A DNA stretch of 64,000 bases from Flavobacteriaceae bacterium MAR_2010_188 (GTDB lineage: Bacteria; Bacteroidota; Bacteroidia; Flavobacteriales; Flavobacteriaceae): contig LT629302.1 in the NCBI GenBank assembly GCA_900104375.1, forward strand, positions 2,506,001 to 2,570,000. Direction: 5' to 3'. The translations under genes were made by a program, and so were the position numbers. Below, piece by piece: positions 51,019 to 62,309 of the stretch. Each line of letters opens with the position of its first letter. The stretch's first letter is position 1. A model generated the notes under the pieces. The model searched no databases and had not been told where the DNA came from. It saw only the letters and a program-made list of their open reading frames with translations.

Positions 51019-51381
51019 TTAATTTAACTTGATAAAATCCTTAATTTTTAACAGAAAAATCGCAGATAACGCACCAAGTAGATTGGCTAGCATATCAAAA
51101 AAATCGAACGTTCTTTCTGTGGTAACTGTGAGCTGTAATAGCTCAATAATTATGCCGTAAACTGCTGAAGTTGAGAGAGATAGTAATATTATGTTTTTGA
51201 GGGAAGTTAATCTGAAGTAATTGTAAGCCAAAAGTGTTAGTAACCCATGGGCTAGGAAATGATTCAATTTATCATCAAATTCAGTTCCTAAAGAGGGAAT
51301 TTGGCCGAAACTAAAAAGGCTCAATGACGATAAAAAAAGCAGATAACCCACTAAAATCGCAAGAGCCAAATATTTAGGCAC
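51019..51381 (-). CDS. VanZ-family membrane protein
   Basis: 120 residues with four hydrophobic segments. [26 protein letters not shown] and the terminal [21 protein letters not shown] match VanZ-like proteins, which bear (K/D)xxH motifs. Function is unknown outside glycopeptide resistance clusters. Overlaps gcvH by 8 bases; this gcvH-vanZ pair after sprA is conserved in flavobacteria. Confidence 0.9.
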   Translation of the reverse strand: MPKYLALAILVGYLLFLSSLSLFSFGQIPSLGTEFDDKLNHFLAHGLLTLLAYNYFRLTSLKNIILLSLSTSAVYGIIIELLQLTVTTERTFDFFDMLANLLGALSAIFLLKIKDFIKLN

Positions 51382-51754
51382 CTATAAGTTCTTTGTATTG
51401 TTCGGCTGACAAAAGCGTGTCAATCTGTGAAGCATCTAGAATCTTCATCTTGATCATCCAACCTTCGCCGTAAGGGTCCGTATTCACCTTTTCTGGCTCG
51501 TTTTCTAAGGCTTTATTAAATTCTATAATCTCTCCGTCTATTGGCAAAAAAAGGTCAGATACGGTTTTAACTGCTTCAACCGTACCAAAAATTTCTTCTG
51601 CTTTAAGTTCTTCATCCAAGGTTTCTACTTCTACATAAACAATGTCACCAAGCTCTCCTTGAGCAAAATCAGTGATTCCGACGGTTGCAGTTTCGCCTTC
51701 AATTTTAACCCATTCGTGGTCTTTCGTGTATTTTAAATCTCCTGGTACGTTCAT
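51374..51754 (-). CDS. gcvH: Glycine cleavage system H protein
   Basis: 126 residues. The lipoyl-lysine is K63 in EAVKTVSDL; the DHEWVK start and [10 protein letters not shown] end are typical. It carries the aminomethyl group between the P and T proteins, which are not in the window. It lies 57 bases after sprA with its own promoter. Confidence 0.97.
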   Translation of the reverse strand: MNVPGDLKYTKDHEWVKIEGETATVGITDFAQGELGDIVYVEVETLDEELKAEEIFGTVEAVKTVSDLFLPIDGEIIEFNKALENEPEKVNTDPYGEGWMIKMKILDASQIDTLLSAEQYKELIGA

Positions 51755-51777
51755 GTCTTTAGTTTATTATAGTGGCG

Positions 51778-51808
51778 CAAATTTATATGTTTAGCTAATT
51801 AAATTCAA
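51778..51808 (-). promoter_or_regulatory. Promoter of gcvH-vanZ
   Basis: Minus strand -33 TTG (51808-51806), 20-base spacer, -7 TAAATTTG (51785-51778), 23 bases before the gcvH ATG and within the sprA-gcvH gap. Confidence 0.6.
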
Positions 51809-51811
51809 TTA

Positions 51812-54800
51812 TTAATTGCCAAAATTATACCTCAAGGTTAGACCAGATCTAATGGTGGTTTGAGGGAATGCTGTAGAAATTGCATATTCTGAAAACGAAT
51901 AATCAAAATAGAAAATACCAGTAAGGTTTTTGGTGAATGCATAGTCTGCCGCAAAGCCTAATCTCCAAAGTGTTTGTCCAGAGGTAATTTGGTTATTATC
52001 AATGTCTAAATATCTTATGATGGTTTTGTTATCTCTCATAGAAATATCGGCCTTTAGATTTAAATCACTGGTGATAATCTGTCTTGGTCCCGCCAATTTA
52101 GACCTAATCCTAACATCTTTTATTCTATATCCAAGCCCAACAATATATTCTTCACCCTTTATTTCGGTCATAAGATTATTATCAAAACTCAAAGAAAGTA
52201 CCCGGTCTTTCTTCATCTCAGCCAAAATCTTAATTGAATTCTGCATTTCGAAATCGAGTCTTACTAGCGGACTAAATTGTTCTTCAAGGTTAATATTGCT
52301 GAAAAGAACTTGATTCTTATAATTCCCAGCCTGATCTAAAACTTCTGGATCTTGGTTGAAATAAGAAATATCTGAATCTGCCTCTTCATAATCTAGATTA
52401 GTCCTAAATTGATTGATCGTATAGCCAGAACGGTAGCCATGGGTCACAGAAAAACGTTTAAATTTCTCCTTGAACCACTTAAATTTCATAAACCCAGTAT
52501 ACTTCAATTGCCAGTTCGGGATTGGGATATCCCTAAAAGCAGAGAGATTAACTTTTCCTGGGTCTGTACCTTTATAGGCAGCTAAGAAAGACGGCAGCAA
52601 TACGGCTTGATTGTTTTTTCCAAATCCTAAAGGATAACCTTCTGCGTCGGTTTCAAAATTGTTATCTCCGTAAAATTGGGATGCCAATCGGTTTGCGATT
52701 ACTAATCTATTTTCCCTAAAATCTTGAAAAGGCGCCGATTGGTTTTCGCTGCTGTTAGAGAAAGATGTTTTTATCAGTGCTGTAGATATACTGAAATTAC
52801 CATAAGAATTATTGATCAATGAGTTGTAATCTAATTCATTATCACCATCTATATCCTCTACCCTAAAACTCTCATTGGTCGTTTGTGAGTATGCGCGACT
52901 TCCAGTAAGATCAATCTTTAAATCCTCGATTAATTCTATGTTGGCCGCTACGTCTAAAATGCGGTTGGTTACTTCAGAATACTGCTGATTAAAATCGGGA
53001 AAGACCGTTAACCAGCCCTGACTAGCGACATATTCTCTGATATCACTTTGGCTACCAAAAGTATATCCCAAAGTTGGTTTTAGGGTTCCAATAAACCCTG
53101 GAGTTCTTAAATAACCTGGTAAATATGTTCCGTTATTCTCCCTATAGTTTATCTGAATCTGTTTAACTGCGGTTAAAATGTCAATTGCAGAATTAAACAT
53201 TTTTGTCCCTGCACCATTATTGACGATTTCTTCTTCTTGGTTTTGTGGAGTCGCTGCATTTCCTCTTCTAACTGTAGGTGCAGTCCTAGCGTTTGCAGCT
53301 GTAGTAGTTGGTTTTTTAACTAATCCAACGTACTTATATAGCTTATCCATACTAAAGGTAGTATTGATATTGTGCGTGTTCGCATTTTGAATAGAGTTGC
53401 CTAAATTGTAAGTTCTGGTTATACCTTTATCATCCGTAACGGGTAGATTATTATTTAAGTCAGAACCTTTTTGCCATTGAAAATCTCCTGTATATGAGTA
53501 GGTCGCTCTTATAAACTCAAATGTCGGAATCTTATAAAGCGGAAGCTCGTAATTTAATTGTAACTGTTGAGTTTGAATATTCGGAGTTCCCGGATCAAAG
53601 AAACCGTCCCACACATCTAAGGTTGGATCTTGCCTTCCATTAATTACATCATCCACAAAATAATTTCTAACGATATTACTGTTAGCTGCCGTAAAGTTGA
53701 AGCTCAATGCATTCGTTAAATTGTAATTGATTGCATATTGGGTGTTGAAGGTGTAATTTCTTCGGAAAAGTTCGTCGATACCGATATTGTTTCCAACTAA
53801 ATCTACTTCCCTAAATTTTTGCTTCGAAAATTGTCTAATGATATCCGATTGAGCAGAGAAACTAGCTGGAAGATAATTAAAGTTGATGTCCTTTAAAATC
53901 TTGAAATATTTTCCTTTGAAAAGCGAATCGTTCTTTTTGAAAGGCTCGTAAGGCTTAGGATCAAAATTATAGTTATAAGTTACTCCGGTCCTTATATTAT
54001 GTTCTAGTGAATTTTCAATTTCAAAATCACGGTGAATAGTTTTGTTATGTGAATAATTGAAAGTGAAATTCTCTACATCGTAAAAATGTGGAATCGCTTC
54101 TGCTCCTCTTTGTTTTTTAACCCCGATAAAATTGATGCTTCGTCTCTTGGTATAGTTTTCGTTTACCTTTAAAATGGAATCGCGGTTGGTGGTGTTATCC
54201 AATTGAGTCTGAAGTTTTATATCCCGATAAAACTCATCGTATTCTGGAGTGATGATCTCTTCGCCTTGTGCATAATTAAAAGGCACTTGTATTCCCCATT
54301 TCTTTGGAAGAAGCTGGCCGGCATTTACATTGGTTACAGCATCGTACTGTATCACATCTTCCCGACTTCTTTCATTAGGACGTTGTTCTACAGAACCAAA
54401 ACCAATCGTGCTCTGTCTACCCGTAGCGCTTATATTTGCAAAGTCGGCAAAATTTGTATCCATACTGGCGACCGCAGCCCAGCCACCTTCATTATCTAGA
54501 TCAGATAATCTAAGTTCATTAAACCACAACTCTCCACAGGCATTCATTCCATTGGCGCCAGGGTTTTTTACACCTACCATTAACACTCTAATCTCACCAA
54601 AATTTGGATTTCCTTTAATTGCGACTCTTTGCTGTCCGATAACATAAGGATCAAATTCTGGCACTTCGGTAACCGTACCATCAACAACATTGTAAAATGT
54701 AGCATCTTCATTTGCCAAAGTTCCATTGGCGATACCTAATGATTTAATCTGCTCAAGAATACTAAGTTCTAAGTTTATTTCATTGACATCTGGCCAAACT

Positions 54801-57800
54801 TCGGATTCTGAAATGGAGTTACCCGTCGAAATCTGTAAAGGAACTTCTATCTGATAATAGTTTTGAGTAAAATCGTTACCCATTCTAATGAAACCTACTA
54901 AATCGCCATCCATAAGACTACCGATTTGCGTTTCAGTTTCCTCTGCGTGGATAAACATCCGCAACTTGTTGTATTGACGCATGTCTACACTGATGTTCTT
55001 ATAAACCCCTCTCGAATCTTCGGGCTCTAGTTCGCAGACTTCAACAACAAGAGATTGCTCATTCTGTCTTATAATATTGTTGTTATTGTTAAGCTGCTCT
55101 CGTCTTACGCCGGGAGGTGATACGTAATTACCATCATTTTCTTGAAGACCTATAATACCAACGCTAAGCTCTGTATTGTCATTATCATTGTTAGTTTCAT
55201 CATCTAGAGTTAGTGGATAACGTCTCCAATCGCTCCTTACCAAATCTAAGGTTGCAAACCTTAATACCGTGTTTTGAGTAAATTCTTCGAGATATAAACG
55301 CGCGAACCTTACTGATCTAATATCTTTTATACCACCTACAGAAGCGGTTGGTTCATTAATCGGCAATCTAAATTGATACCATCTCACCTCACGGTTATCT
55401 CCGTTAGGAAGCGTCACATTTCTAATCTTGATATCGTTTATTTGTTCGTTGTTAAGATTTAAACTGCTTGGAGCAACATCGATTATATACTCATAATAAC
55501 TATTTATGGTATTCATTGTGTTATCCCGGTTGATGTCTTCTACGTCTGGTTGCGCTGTAGATCCTCTATTGGTTTCTGTAAATACATCGGGTGAATTTCC
55601 TTGAGTACCGTTGTATTGACGGTATCTTTCAAAAATATTTCCTTCGGTATTCAAGAAATAAGTATAGTTATCATTAGCAGGATCTTCAAATCCGGCAAAG
55701 GCAGGAAACTGTTGTGCTTCTTCAATATCATCGAAACCATCATAACCAACATCTTGATTTTCTCTTTCCTGACCTAAAGTGGCGAAGGTGTAGATAAGCG
55801 CCTGATTTCTAGGAACCACAGTTCCATATGTTGTTGGTGGCAAAAGAGTGCTGATATTTCCATCCTCTGGAAGTCCATTTTCATATTGCTTTTTCCCGTC
55901 CTTAAGTACGTCTTCTGAAATGTTTCCTAAGTTAATGGTTAGTTTTCCACCGGGATTATTCGGGTTATCCAAGAAAGGATCTTGCAACCAAAATTCTATG
56001 TATTCAACGTTGGCTTGTTCAAAGTCAGTTGAAGTAATTTGCCGGGTAATACCGGCCCAGCTATTACGAGGATTATCGAGAGTTCCGTCGGAAGCATCAG
56101 CAGAAAAGTTATAAGGTCCTCGGTCTGAAGGATAATACACTAAATCCAATGTATTTATTACGGTCGATTGCCCTTGTACCAAATCCACTTGCGGGAAGAT
56201 TTCATCTATAAAAACCCTTCTAGTGTATAGATTGGAAAGATCTTCGTCTGATAAACCATCCGGTCTTCTTGGTCCGTAAAAAATCGGGTCAATGGCATAC
56301 CAGTTCATAAATGCCCGGTCGTAGCCATTTTGCACACCATTTGCATCTTCTTCACCTAGAGAATAACTTCTACCCAAACCTATGGGCCTACTAGAAAGAA
56401 ACCATGACTGCGGGGAAAGTAAATCTATAGCACCTTGCGTGCCTTCAAAATCATCTACGTAAGCCGTAGCTTCATTATTAAAATCGGTTCCCTTGGGAGC
56501 TCCAGGAAAAAGATAGGCCACTTCTCCTCTAACGGAAAGGTTAGATGGGACGTCAGTATCTAGATTCGGGAGTTTATTGACCAATCTCGTAAAGAATGGA
56601 ACTTCGGTAGAGAAATTACCATTCGCGCCAATGATGGTATTGTTAATCGGCTCGGAATTATAATTCGCTTTTTGAGTTATCGGTCTTTCGCTTAGGTTTA
56701 AGAAAGTAGCGCCCAAAAGAAAATTGTCACTCACTTTATGCTCAACATTTACCCCAGTAAATCGGCGTGTTTGCTGTCCAAAAACCGCATTATTTTCAAC
56801 TGAAACATTTATTGGCGTGTTTGAAGCTTTTAGAGCTTCATCCAAAATCTGAACCCTACCCAATTGATAGTTTACCGTATAATCAATCCCTTCAACTAGC
56901 GTACGTCCATTTGCGGTTACCACAACCGAACCTCTCGGCACATTAAAGGCTCCTAAAGGAATGCCGTCGCCACCTTCAGATTTATATCGTCCTTTAAGTT
57001 GAAATTTATTTTTATCAGCTTCATCTAAAGCAGCAGTTTTTGTTTCCTTATAAAGTATGTCGTAAACGTATTTTTCCTGGTTTGGATTGGTGTAGATATC
57101 AGCTTCATATTCATCATCGTTATTATTCGGATTTCCATCATTATCCAAAATGTTGAAAAGATATTTACCAAACGGTTCTACTTTGGTGAATATAATTTTA
57201 CCGTTCTGAGTAAGTACGGTCAATCCGGGAACAAAATCAAAAAATCCATCTCCCTGTAGTTGTGGATCATTATTATAATTCAACCTATCCAAATGAAATA
57301 ACCGAATCAAAGGCGTATCCACAATCTCGGAATCGTCCGAAGGATCAAAGGGCGAGTTATTATTGAAGGTCGGAAATGAGGTTCCTTCAACCGGGGAAAT
57401 ATAATTTAACGGGGAAGCTTCCGTATAGAATATGTTAAGCCTAAAATCTTCCTGACTAAGTTGAAAAGCACCGGTATCGTAGATGTTTTTCATCATCAAA
57501 TCCCAAATCGGCTCTTCCACATCGGTTATGGCGCTCTTTAGCATCTTAACCACCAATGCGTTGTTATTAATGATTTGGTTCCCTGTTCCTTGATCCACCG
57601 TAACTCCCGTTGCATCGACTCCATCATTGGCAAATTCACCCACCTGGTAAACTTCACCCCCGACAGCATATTGAAATGCTACACCCAAGATTTCATCGTT
57701 CAATAATCGTTGGTTTAAGGAAATATATCCAAGACGTTCGTTTAATACGTAATCCCGACCTAACTCTAATTTTCTAGCATTTTCTAGTTTTCCGAAATCG

Positions 57801-59077
57801 AAACCTTCATTTGCGGGAACGAGTATTCCTTGTTCAACCGTAGTAACATCACGGACAGCATTGTTTAGTTGTGAACCAGCGCCACCGATATTGGTCGGGT
57901 CAAAGTCGTTGTTGCCGTTATCTGGATAAGCACCGTCACCAACATTTACAAAACCTGCGGGTGGCTGATCTAATCCGATAATCTTGGATTCTCCCAAATC
58001 TTGAAATGCGACTAAGTTCCTTACATTATCAGTTCTATTTGTTCTATTTGTTACCCAAACTTCAATCCTGGTAATTTGGATGTTATTATCTATAAAAGGA
58101 TACCTCAACATCGCTTTGTCGTAGGTATTTCTAAAATACTGTGCTAAGAAAAAGTGCCTGTTCTCATCGTAATCCCTAGCGAAGAATTCAAATTCTTCTA
58201 AAGTTCCTCCACCTTGGGCAACGACCGATTGTGATTGTGATTTTTGTTCCGAGAAAACAGCAGTCACGGTAGTTCTACCAAACTGTAATTCGGTCTTAAC
58301 TCCAAAAAGACTTTGTGCTCCTGTAATGAGCGAACTATTGAGTGGCATACTAACATTACCTACTTCAATCTTTCTTAGAATATCGTCTTCTGTCGGGGTA
58401 TATTCAAGTTTTATGAGATTCTGGAAATCGAAGGTAGATTCGGTATCATAATTGGCGGTCACTTGCAACCTTGTACCGACTTTACCAAGCAAACTCAAAC
58501 TGATTCGTTGATCAAAATCAAATGAAAAATTACTTCTATTACGAGGCGAAAAAGTGGGATTATCTTGTTTTGTGTAAAGAATCCCTAAGTCCATTTCTAC
58601 CGAACCTTGAGGAATCACTTCAATTGTATTTCCACCAAATATGGATTCAAAAAAACCTGAGTTAACGTAAAACTCTGGCAAAAGATTTTTCTGACCTTCT
58701 TCAGAACCTTCTTTTTGTCCAGAGACTGCGTCAATCTTCGTTTTATAATAATCCTGCATACTCTCCCTAATCACCAGCTGTTCGTATTCTTTTGGAGTAA
58801 GGATCAAAGGATAATTAATATTGAAATTTCCGACCGTTTCGGTGTAGATATAACGGTCAGTAAGTGGGTCGTAAGTATATTTTGAAACTATACTATTAGG
58901 ATTTGGCATATTGATGCGTCCCAATGAGTAGCCTGTACTTGTAGTGTCTAATGCTGATTCTGGCGTAGGTTCTACTGGCGTTTGTTGAGCCATAACCCCC
59001 TCTGCCATTAGAAATGCCGAAGATAAAATAATAAAATGACGCGCTAATTTTGATAGACTAAGGTTAGTAGTGCTCAA
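51812..59077 (-). CDS. sprA: SprA (Sov), outer-membrane translocon of the type IX secretion system
   Basis: 2421 residues, typical. Signal peptide to about 31 (GVMAQ). The huge protein forms the 36-strand barrel that exports type IX cargo and is needed for gliding. Visible features: repeated GNVSMPLNSSLITGAQSLFG-type text near 240 (a conserved N-terminal region), several SprA-specific blocks with TAYVDDFEGTQGAIDLLSP near 890, a low-complexity ATPQNQEEEIVNN linker about 1960, and a last strand GLTLRYNFG. It follows ruvA by 5 bases and shares its promoter. Confidence 0.97.
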   Translation of the reverse strand: MSTTNLSLSKLARHFIILSSAFLMAEGVMAQQTPVEPTPESALDTTSTGYSLGRINMPNPNSIVSKYTYDPLTDRYIYTETVGNFNINYPLILTPKEYEQLVIRESMQDYYKTKIDAVSGQKEGSEEGQKNLLPEFYVNSGFFESIFGGNTIEVIPQGSVEMDLGILYTKQDNPTFSPRNRSNFSFDFDQRISLSLLGKVGTRLQVTANYDTESTFDFQNLIKLEYTPTEDDILRKIEVGNVSMPLNSSLITGAQSLFGVKTELQFGRTTVTAVFSEQKSQSQSVVAQGGGTLEEFEFFARDYDENRHFFLAQYFRNTYDKAMLRYPFIDNNIQITRIEVWVTNRTNRTDNVRNLVAFQDLGESKIIGLDQPPAGFVNVGDGAYPDNGNNDFDPTNIGGAGSQLNNAVRDVTTVEQGILVPANEGFDFGKLENARKLELGRDYVLNERLGYISLNQRLLNDEILGVAFQYAVGGEVYQVGEFANDGVDATGVTVDQGTGNQIINNNALVVKMLKSAITDVEEPIWDLMMKNIYDTGAFQLSQEDFRLNIFYTEASPLNYISPVEGTSFPTFNNNSPFDPSDDSEIVDTPLIRLFHLDRLNYNNDPQLQGDGFFDFVPGLTVLTQNGKIIFTKVEPFGKYLFNILDNDGNPNNNDDEYEADIYTNPNQEKYVYDILYKETKTAALDEADKNKFQLKGRYKSEGGDGIPLGAFNVPRGSVVVTANGRTLVEGIDYTVNYQLGRVQILDEALKASNTPINVSVENNAVFGQQTRRFTGVNVEHKVSDNFLLGATFLNLSERPITQKANYNSEPINNTIIGANGNFSTEVPFFTRLVNKLPNLDTDVPSNLSVRGEVAYLFPGAPKGTDFNNEATAYVDDFEGTQGAIDLLSPQSWFLSSRPIGLGRSYSLGEEDANGVQNGYDRAFMNWYAIDPIFYGPRRPDGLSDEDLSNLYTRRVFIDEIFPQVDLVQGQSTVINTLDLVYYPSDRGPYNFSADASDGTLDNPRNSWAGITRQITSTDFEQANVEYIEFWLQDPFLDNPNNPGGKLTINLGNISEDVLKDGKKQYENGLPEDGNISTLLPPTTYGTVVPRNQALIYTFATLGQERENQDVGYDGFDDIEEAQQFPAFAGFEDPANDNYTYFLNTEGNIFERYRQYNGTQGNSPDVFTETNRGSTAQPDVEDINRDNTMNTINSYYEYIIDVAPSSLNLNNEQINDIKIRNVTLPNGDNREVRWYQFRLPINEPTASVGGIKDIRSVRFARLYLEEFTQNTVLRFATLDLVRSDWRRYPLTLDDETNNDNDNTELSVGIIGLQENDGNYVSPPGVRREQLNNNNNIIRQNEQSLVVEVCELEPEDSRGVYKNISVDMRQYNKLRMFIHAEETETQIGSLMDGDLVGFIRMGNDFTQNYYQIEVPLQISTGNSISESEVWPDVNEINLELSILEQIKSLGIANGTLANEDATFYNVVDGTVTEVPEFDPYVIGQQRVAIKGNPNFGEIRVLMVGVKNPGANGMNACGELWFNELRLSDLDNEGGWAAVASMDTNFADFANISATGRQSTIGFGSVEQRPNERSREDVIQYDAVTNVNAGQLLPKKWGIQVPFNYAQGEEIITPEYDEFYRDIKLQTQLDNTTNRDSILKVNENYTKRRSINFIGVKKQRGAEAIPHFYDVENFTFNYSHNKTIHRDFEIENSLEHNIRTGVTYNYNFDPKPYEPFKKNDSLFKGKYFKILKDINFNYLPASFSAQSDIIRQFSKQKFREVDLVGNNIGIDELFRRNYTFNTQYAINYNLTNALSFNFTAANSNIVRNYFVDDVINGRQDPTLDVWDGFFDPGTPNIQTQQLQLNYELPLYKIPTFEFIRATYSYTGDFQWQKGSDLNNNLPVTDDKGITRTYNLGNSIQNANTHNINTTFSMDKLYKYVGLVKKPTTTAANARTAPTVRRGNAATPQNQEEEIVNNGAGTKMFNSAIDILTAVKQIQINYRENNGTYLPGYLRTPGFIGTLKPTLGYTFGSQSDIREYVASQGWLTVFPDFNQQYSEVTNRILDVAANIELIEDLKIDLTGSRAYSQTTNESFRVEDIDGDNELDYNSLINNSYGNFSISTALIKTSFSNSSENQSAPFQDFRENRLVIANRLASQFYGDNNFETDAEGYPLGFGKNNQAVLLPSFLAAYKGTDPGKVNLSAFRDIPIPNWQLKYTGFMKFKWFKEKFKRFSVTHGYRSGYTINQFRTNLDYEEADSDISYFNQDPEVLDQAGNYKNQVLFSNINLEEQFSPLVRLDFEMQNSIKILAEMKKDRVLSLSFDNNLMTEIKGEEYIVGLGYRIKDVRIRSKLAGPRQIITSDLNLKADISMRDNKTIIRYLDIDNNQITSGQTLWRLGFAADYAFTKNLTGIFYFDYSFSEYAISTAFPQTTIRSGLTLRYNFGN

Positions 59078-59082
59078 ATCAA

Positions 59083-59664
59083 TTATAAGTTTTTTAAGGC
59101 TTCTTTTATAATAGTTTCTACATTGGCATCTGGACGATTGGATAGTATTTTATCAACAACACGCTCGGATTGTTTCCGGTTGTACCCAAGAACTTCCAAT
59201 GCAGATAACGCTTCATCTTTATCAGTATTGCTTTTATTAACAGAAAGTTCATCTAGATCGTAAACTTTAATGATTTTATCCTTAAGATCAAGAATGACCC
59301 TTTGAGCTGTTTTTGCTCCAATACCTTTAACCGATTGGATTACAGAAACTTTTTCCATGGCTATAGCCTCCTTAACTTCAGTTGGGGTTAATGATGAAAG
59401 CATCATTCTTGCGATACTTGCTCCAACACCACTTACAGAAATTAATAAACGGAAGATTTCACGTTCTGCAGTCGAAGAAAAACCATACAATGTATGAGAG
59501 TCTTCCTTAACTTGAAGGTGCGTATAAAGCTTAAGATCTTCTTTGTCCGGAATCTGAGAAAAAGTATGAAGGGAAATGTTCAACAAGTAACCAACCCCGT
59601 TACAATCGATAACAACATCGGTAGGATTTTTTTCTACCAATTTCCCCTGAATGTGCGTTATCAT
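59083..59664 (-). CDS. ruvA: Holliday junction branch migration protein RuvA
   Basis: 193 residues. OB-fold domain (about 1-62), two HhH motifs (LISVSGVGASIARMML at about 72-87 and IQSVKGIGAKTAQRVILDLKDK at about 107-128), and the C-terminal RuvB-binding domain (about 145-193, ALSALEVLGYNRKQSERVV). It binds Holliday junctions as a tetramer. It lies 5 bases before sprA and a strong promoter precedes it, so this DNA-repair gene leads the sprA transcript. Confidence 0.97.
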   Translation of the reverse strand: MITHIQGKLVEKNPTDVVIDCNGVGYLLNISLHTFSQIPDKEDLKLYTHLQVKEDSHTLYGFSSTAEREIFRLLISVSGVGASIARMMLSSLTPTEVKEAIAMEKVSVIQSVKGIGAKTAQRVILDLKDKIIKVYDLDELSVNKSNTDKDEALSALEVLGYNRKQSERVVDKILSNRPDANVETIIKEALKNL

Positions 59665-59686
59665 CTAATATCTTTAGTTAAACGCT

Positions 59687-59716
59687 CAAATGTAATAAAA
59701 TTATTTGCATTACAAA
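59687..59716 (-). promoter_or_regulatory. Promoter of ruvA-sprA
   Basis: Minus strand -33 TTTG (59716-59713), 18-base spacer, -7 TACATTTG (59694-59687), an exact TAnnTTTG match, 22 bases before the ruvA ATG and after the malic enzyme stop. Confidence 0.7.
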
Positions 59717-59722
59717 GTCTGA

Positions 59723-62026
59723 TTACTTACCAGAAGATTTAGCTAATTCTTGCTCCTTTTTCTCTTTTTGTTGAGCATCTATAACAGCAATTGCTGCCAT
59801 ATTCACAATCTCATCTACGCTAGCTCCAAGTTGAAGAATATGCACTGGTTTTCTCATACCCATCATAATCGGTCCAATGGAGTCTGCGTTGTTTAATTCC
59901 TTTAAAAGCTTGTAGGTGATATTGGCAGAGTCAAGATTCGGGAAAATAAGTGTGTTAACCTTTCTGCCCGCAATCTTTGAAAATGGAAAAATATCTTGCA
60001 TCATCTTAGTATTGAGTGCAAAATCGGTTTGAAGCTCACCATCTACCAGAAGATCAGGATAGTACCGATGTAAATAAGAAACAGCTTCCCTAACTTTTGA
60101 AGCTTTTTCGTTACCAGAAGAACCAAAGTTGGCGTAAGAAATCATGGCCATTACCGGTTCCATCCCAAACATCCTTACTGTTTTGGCCGTCATTTGGGCA
60201 ATTTTTGCAAGGTCTTTCGCCGGCGGATCTATATTGATAGAGGTATCGCTCAAGAACATGGGACCTCTTTTGGTCATCATTAAGTTGGTTGTCGCGACCC
60301 TTTTGGCTCCAGGTGCAAGACCAATTAATTCTAACATCGGTTTTACTACGGTTGGGTAACTTCTAGAATAACCAGAAATCAGTGCGTCCGCATCGCCTTC
60401 GTTTACCATCATCGCGGCAAAATAGTTACGCTCGCGCATTACCTGTTGAGCAGAATATAAAGTAACACCTTTGCGTTTACGCTGATTCCAATAAACTTGA
60501 GCGTATTTGTCTTTACGTGCTTCTTCTTCATCCGATTTTGGATCAACAATTTGAACATTGGCATCGAACTCTATACTGCGCATTAATTTTCTGATGGTCT
60601 CCTTTCTTCCTAATAGTATCGGTTTCGCGATTCCTTCATCATAAACAATTTGGGCCGCCTTAAGAACATCGAGTTGGTCTGCTTCAGCAAAAACCACGCG
60701 CTTCGGATTCATCTTGGCACGATTAAGTAGCAAGCGGACAATTTTATTATCCGACCCCATTCTTTCTAGAAGTGTATCAGTATATTTTTCCCAATCTGTA
60801 ATAGGTGCTTTTGCTACGCCACTTTCCATTGCTGCTCTTGCAACCGCAGGAGGAACTTCAGAAATAAGTCGTGGATCAAATGGTTTTGGTATTATGTAAT
60901 CTCTTCCGAAGGCTAAAAAAGTTTCGCCATAGGCAATATTTACCTGTTCTGGAACTGGATCTTTAGCCAAGTTCGCCAAAGCTTTAACCGCCGCCATTTT
61001 CATTTCTTCGTTTATCTTGGTAGCACGCACATCTAATGCCCCTCTGAATATAAATGGAAAACCAAGTACATTATTAACTTGGTTAGGATGATCGCTCCTA
61101 CCCGTTGCCATAATTAGATCTTTTCTAGTAGCCACCGCTAAATCATAATCGATCTCTGGGTCTGGATTTGCCATCGCAAAAACGATTGGGTTCTTTGCCA
61201 TGGTAAGCAACATATCTGGAGTAACAAGGTTGGCCATTGATAAGCCAATAAAGACATCGGCTTTCTTCATCGCCTCATCCAACGTATCGATTTTTCTGTG
61301 GGTTGCAAATTCACCTTTTTCTGGTGACAAAATGGCTCGGTCATTTCTAATAACACCCTGACTATCGAGCATAACCATATTCTCTCGTTTAGCGCCAAAG
61401 GCCTGATAAAGTCTGGAGCAAGAGATTGCCGCAGCGCCGGCTCCGCTAATAACTATATTTACCTTATCTATTTTCTTTTTAGCGAGTTCTAGCGCATTTA
61501 GCAATGCGGCTGCAGAAATGATGGCGGTACCGTGCTGATCATCGTGCATAACTGGGATATCCAGCTCTTCCTTAAGCCTTCTTTCAATTTCAAAAGCTTC
61601 TGGCGCTTTGATGTCTTCTAGATTAATTCCTCCGAAAGTGGGTGCGATATTTTTGACTGTTGCAATGAATTCTTCAACATTTTCTGTTCCTACTTCAATA
61701 TCAAATACATCGATATCGGCAAATATCTTAAAGAGAAGCCCTTTACCTTCCATCACTGGCTTTGATGCTTCGGGTCCGATATTTCCAAGACCTAAAACCG
61801 CAGTTCCATTAGAGATTACCGCTACTAAATTTCCCTTTGCCGTATACTTATAGACATTATCCGTTTTCTTAGCAATTTCGAGACAAGGTTCTGCTACACC
61901 CGGAGAATACGCTAAGGACAGATCTCGCTGGCTGGCATATTTTTTGGTTGGTACAACTTCTATCTTTCCGGGGGTAGGTTTGGCGTGGTATACCAAAGCT
62001 TCTCTTCTCTTGCTCTGTTTGCTCAT
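59723..62026 (-). CDS. maeB: NADP-dependent malic enzyme with C-terminal phosphotransacetylase-like domain
   Basis: 767 residues, the standard MaeB length. The malic domain covers about 1-160 ([36 protein letters not shown]), the NAD-binding domain about 165-420 ([13 protein letters not shown]), and a PTA_PTB domain about 430-767 ([15 protein letters not shown] ... [12 protein letters not shown]) which is regulatory in the known enzymes. It converts malate to pyruvate and CO2. A -7 element lies upstream; ruvA follows after 58 bases. Confidence 0.97.
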   Translation of the reverse strand: MSKQSKRREALVYHAKPTPGKIEVVPTKKYASQRDLSLAYSPGVAEPCLEIAKKTDNVYKYTAKGNLVAVISNGTAVLGLGNIGPEASKPVMEGKGLLFKIFADIDVFDIEVGTENVEEFIATVKNIAPTFGGINLEDIKAPEAFEIERRLKEELDIPVMHDDQHGTAIISAAALLNALELAKKKIDKVNIVISGAGAAAISCSRLYQAFGAKRENMVMLDSQGVIRNDRAILSPEKGEFATHRKIDTLDEAMKKADVFIGLSMANLVTPDMLLTMAKNPIVFAMANPDPEIDYDLAVATRKDLIMATGRSDHPNQVNNVLGFPFIFRGALDVRATKINEEMKMAAVKALANLAKDPVPEQVNIAYGETFLAFGRDYIIPKPFDPRLISEVPPAVARAAMESGVAKAPITDWEKYTDTLLERMGSDNKIVRLLLNRAKMNPKRVVFAEADQLDVLKAAQIVYDEGIAKPILLGRKETIRKLMRSIEFDANVQIVDPKSDEEEARKDKYAQVYWNQRKRKGVTLYSAQQVMRERNYFAAMMVNEGDADALISGYSRSYPTVVKPMLELIGLAPGAKRVATTNLMMTKRGPMFLSDTSINIDPPAKDLAKIAQMTAKTVRMFGMEPVMAMISYANFGSSGNEKASKVREAVSYLHRYYPDLLVDGELQTDFALNTKMMQDIFPFSKIAGRKVNTLIFPNLDSANITYKLLKELNNADSIGPIMMGMRKPVHILQLGASVDEIVNMAAIAVIDAQQKEKKEQELAKSSGK

Positions 62027-62072
62027 ATTGAATGGTTAATTAATCTCTACGATTTCTAGAATCAGTAATTAA

Positions 62073-62080
62073 CAAAGGTA
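62073..62080 (-). promoter_or_regulatory. -7 box of maeB
   Basis: TACCTTTG (minus strand) fits TAnnTTTG, 46 bases before the ATG; the nearest TTTG lies 24 bases away, longer than usual. The gap 62027-62309 has no gene. Confidence 0.45.
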
Positions 62081-62263
62081 AGGGAATACTAGGTCTATAA
62101 AAAACAAAATGACCTTTTGATTATTGCGAATCTAGGTAGGTTTTTTATAAGGCTTTCTTGCAGTTAACTGTTATGTCTGGACAGAATGAATTCGGAAAAA
62201 GCACCGGTAGCGATTGAGTATTTCGTTAAATTGAAAACGGTAAAGAACAGATCAATTTTAATC

Positions 62264-62271
62264 TATATTTG
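62264..62271 (+). promoter_or_regulatory. -7 box before the Omp85-like gene
   Basis: TATATTTG fits TAnnTTTG, 38 bases before the ATG at 62310; no clear -33 partner. Confidence 0.4.
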
Positions 62272-62309
62272 AATTATTTTCGTGCCCTATTTTCTGATAG
62301 AATTTTAAT

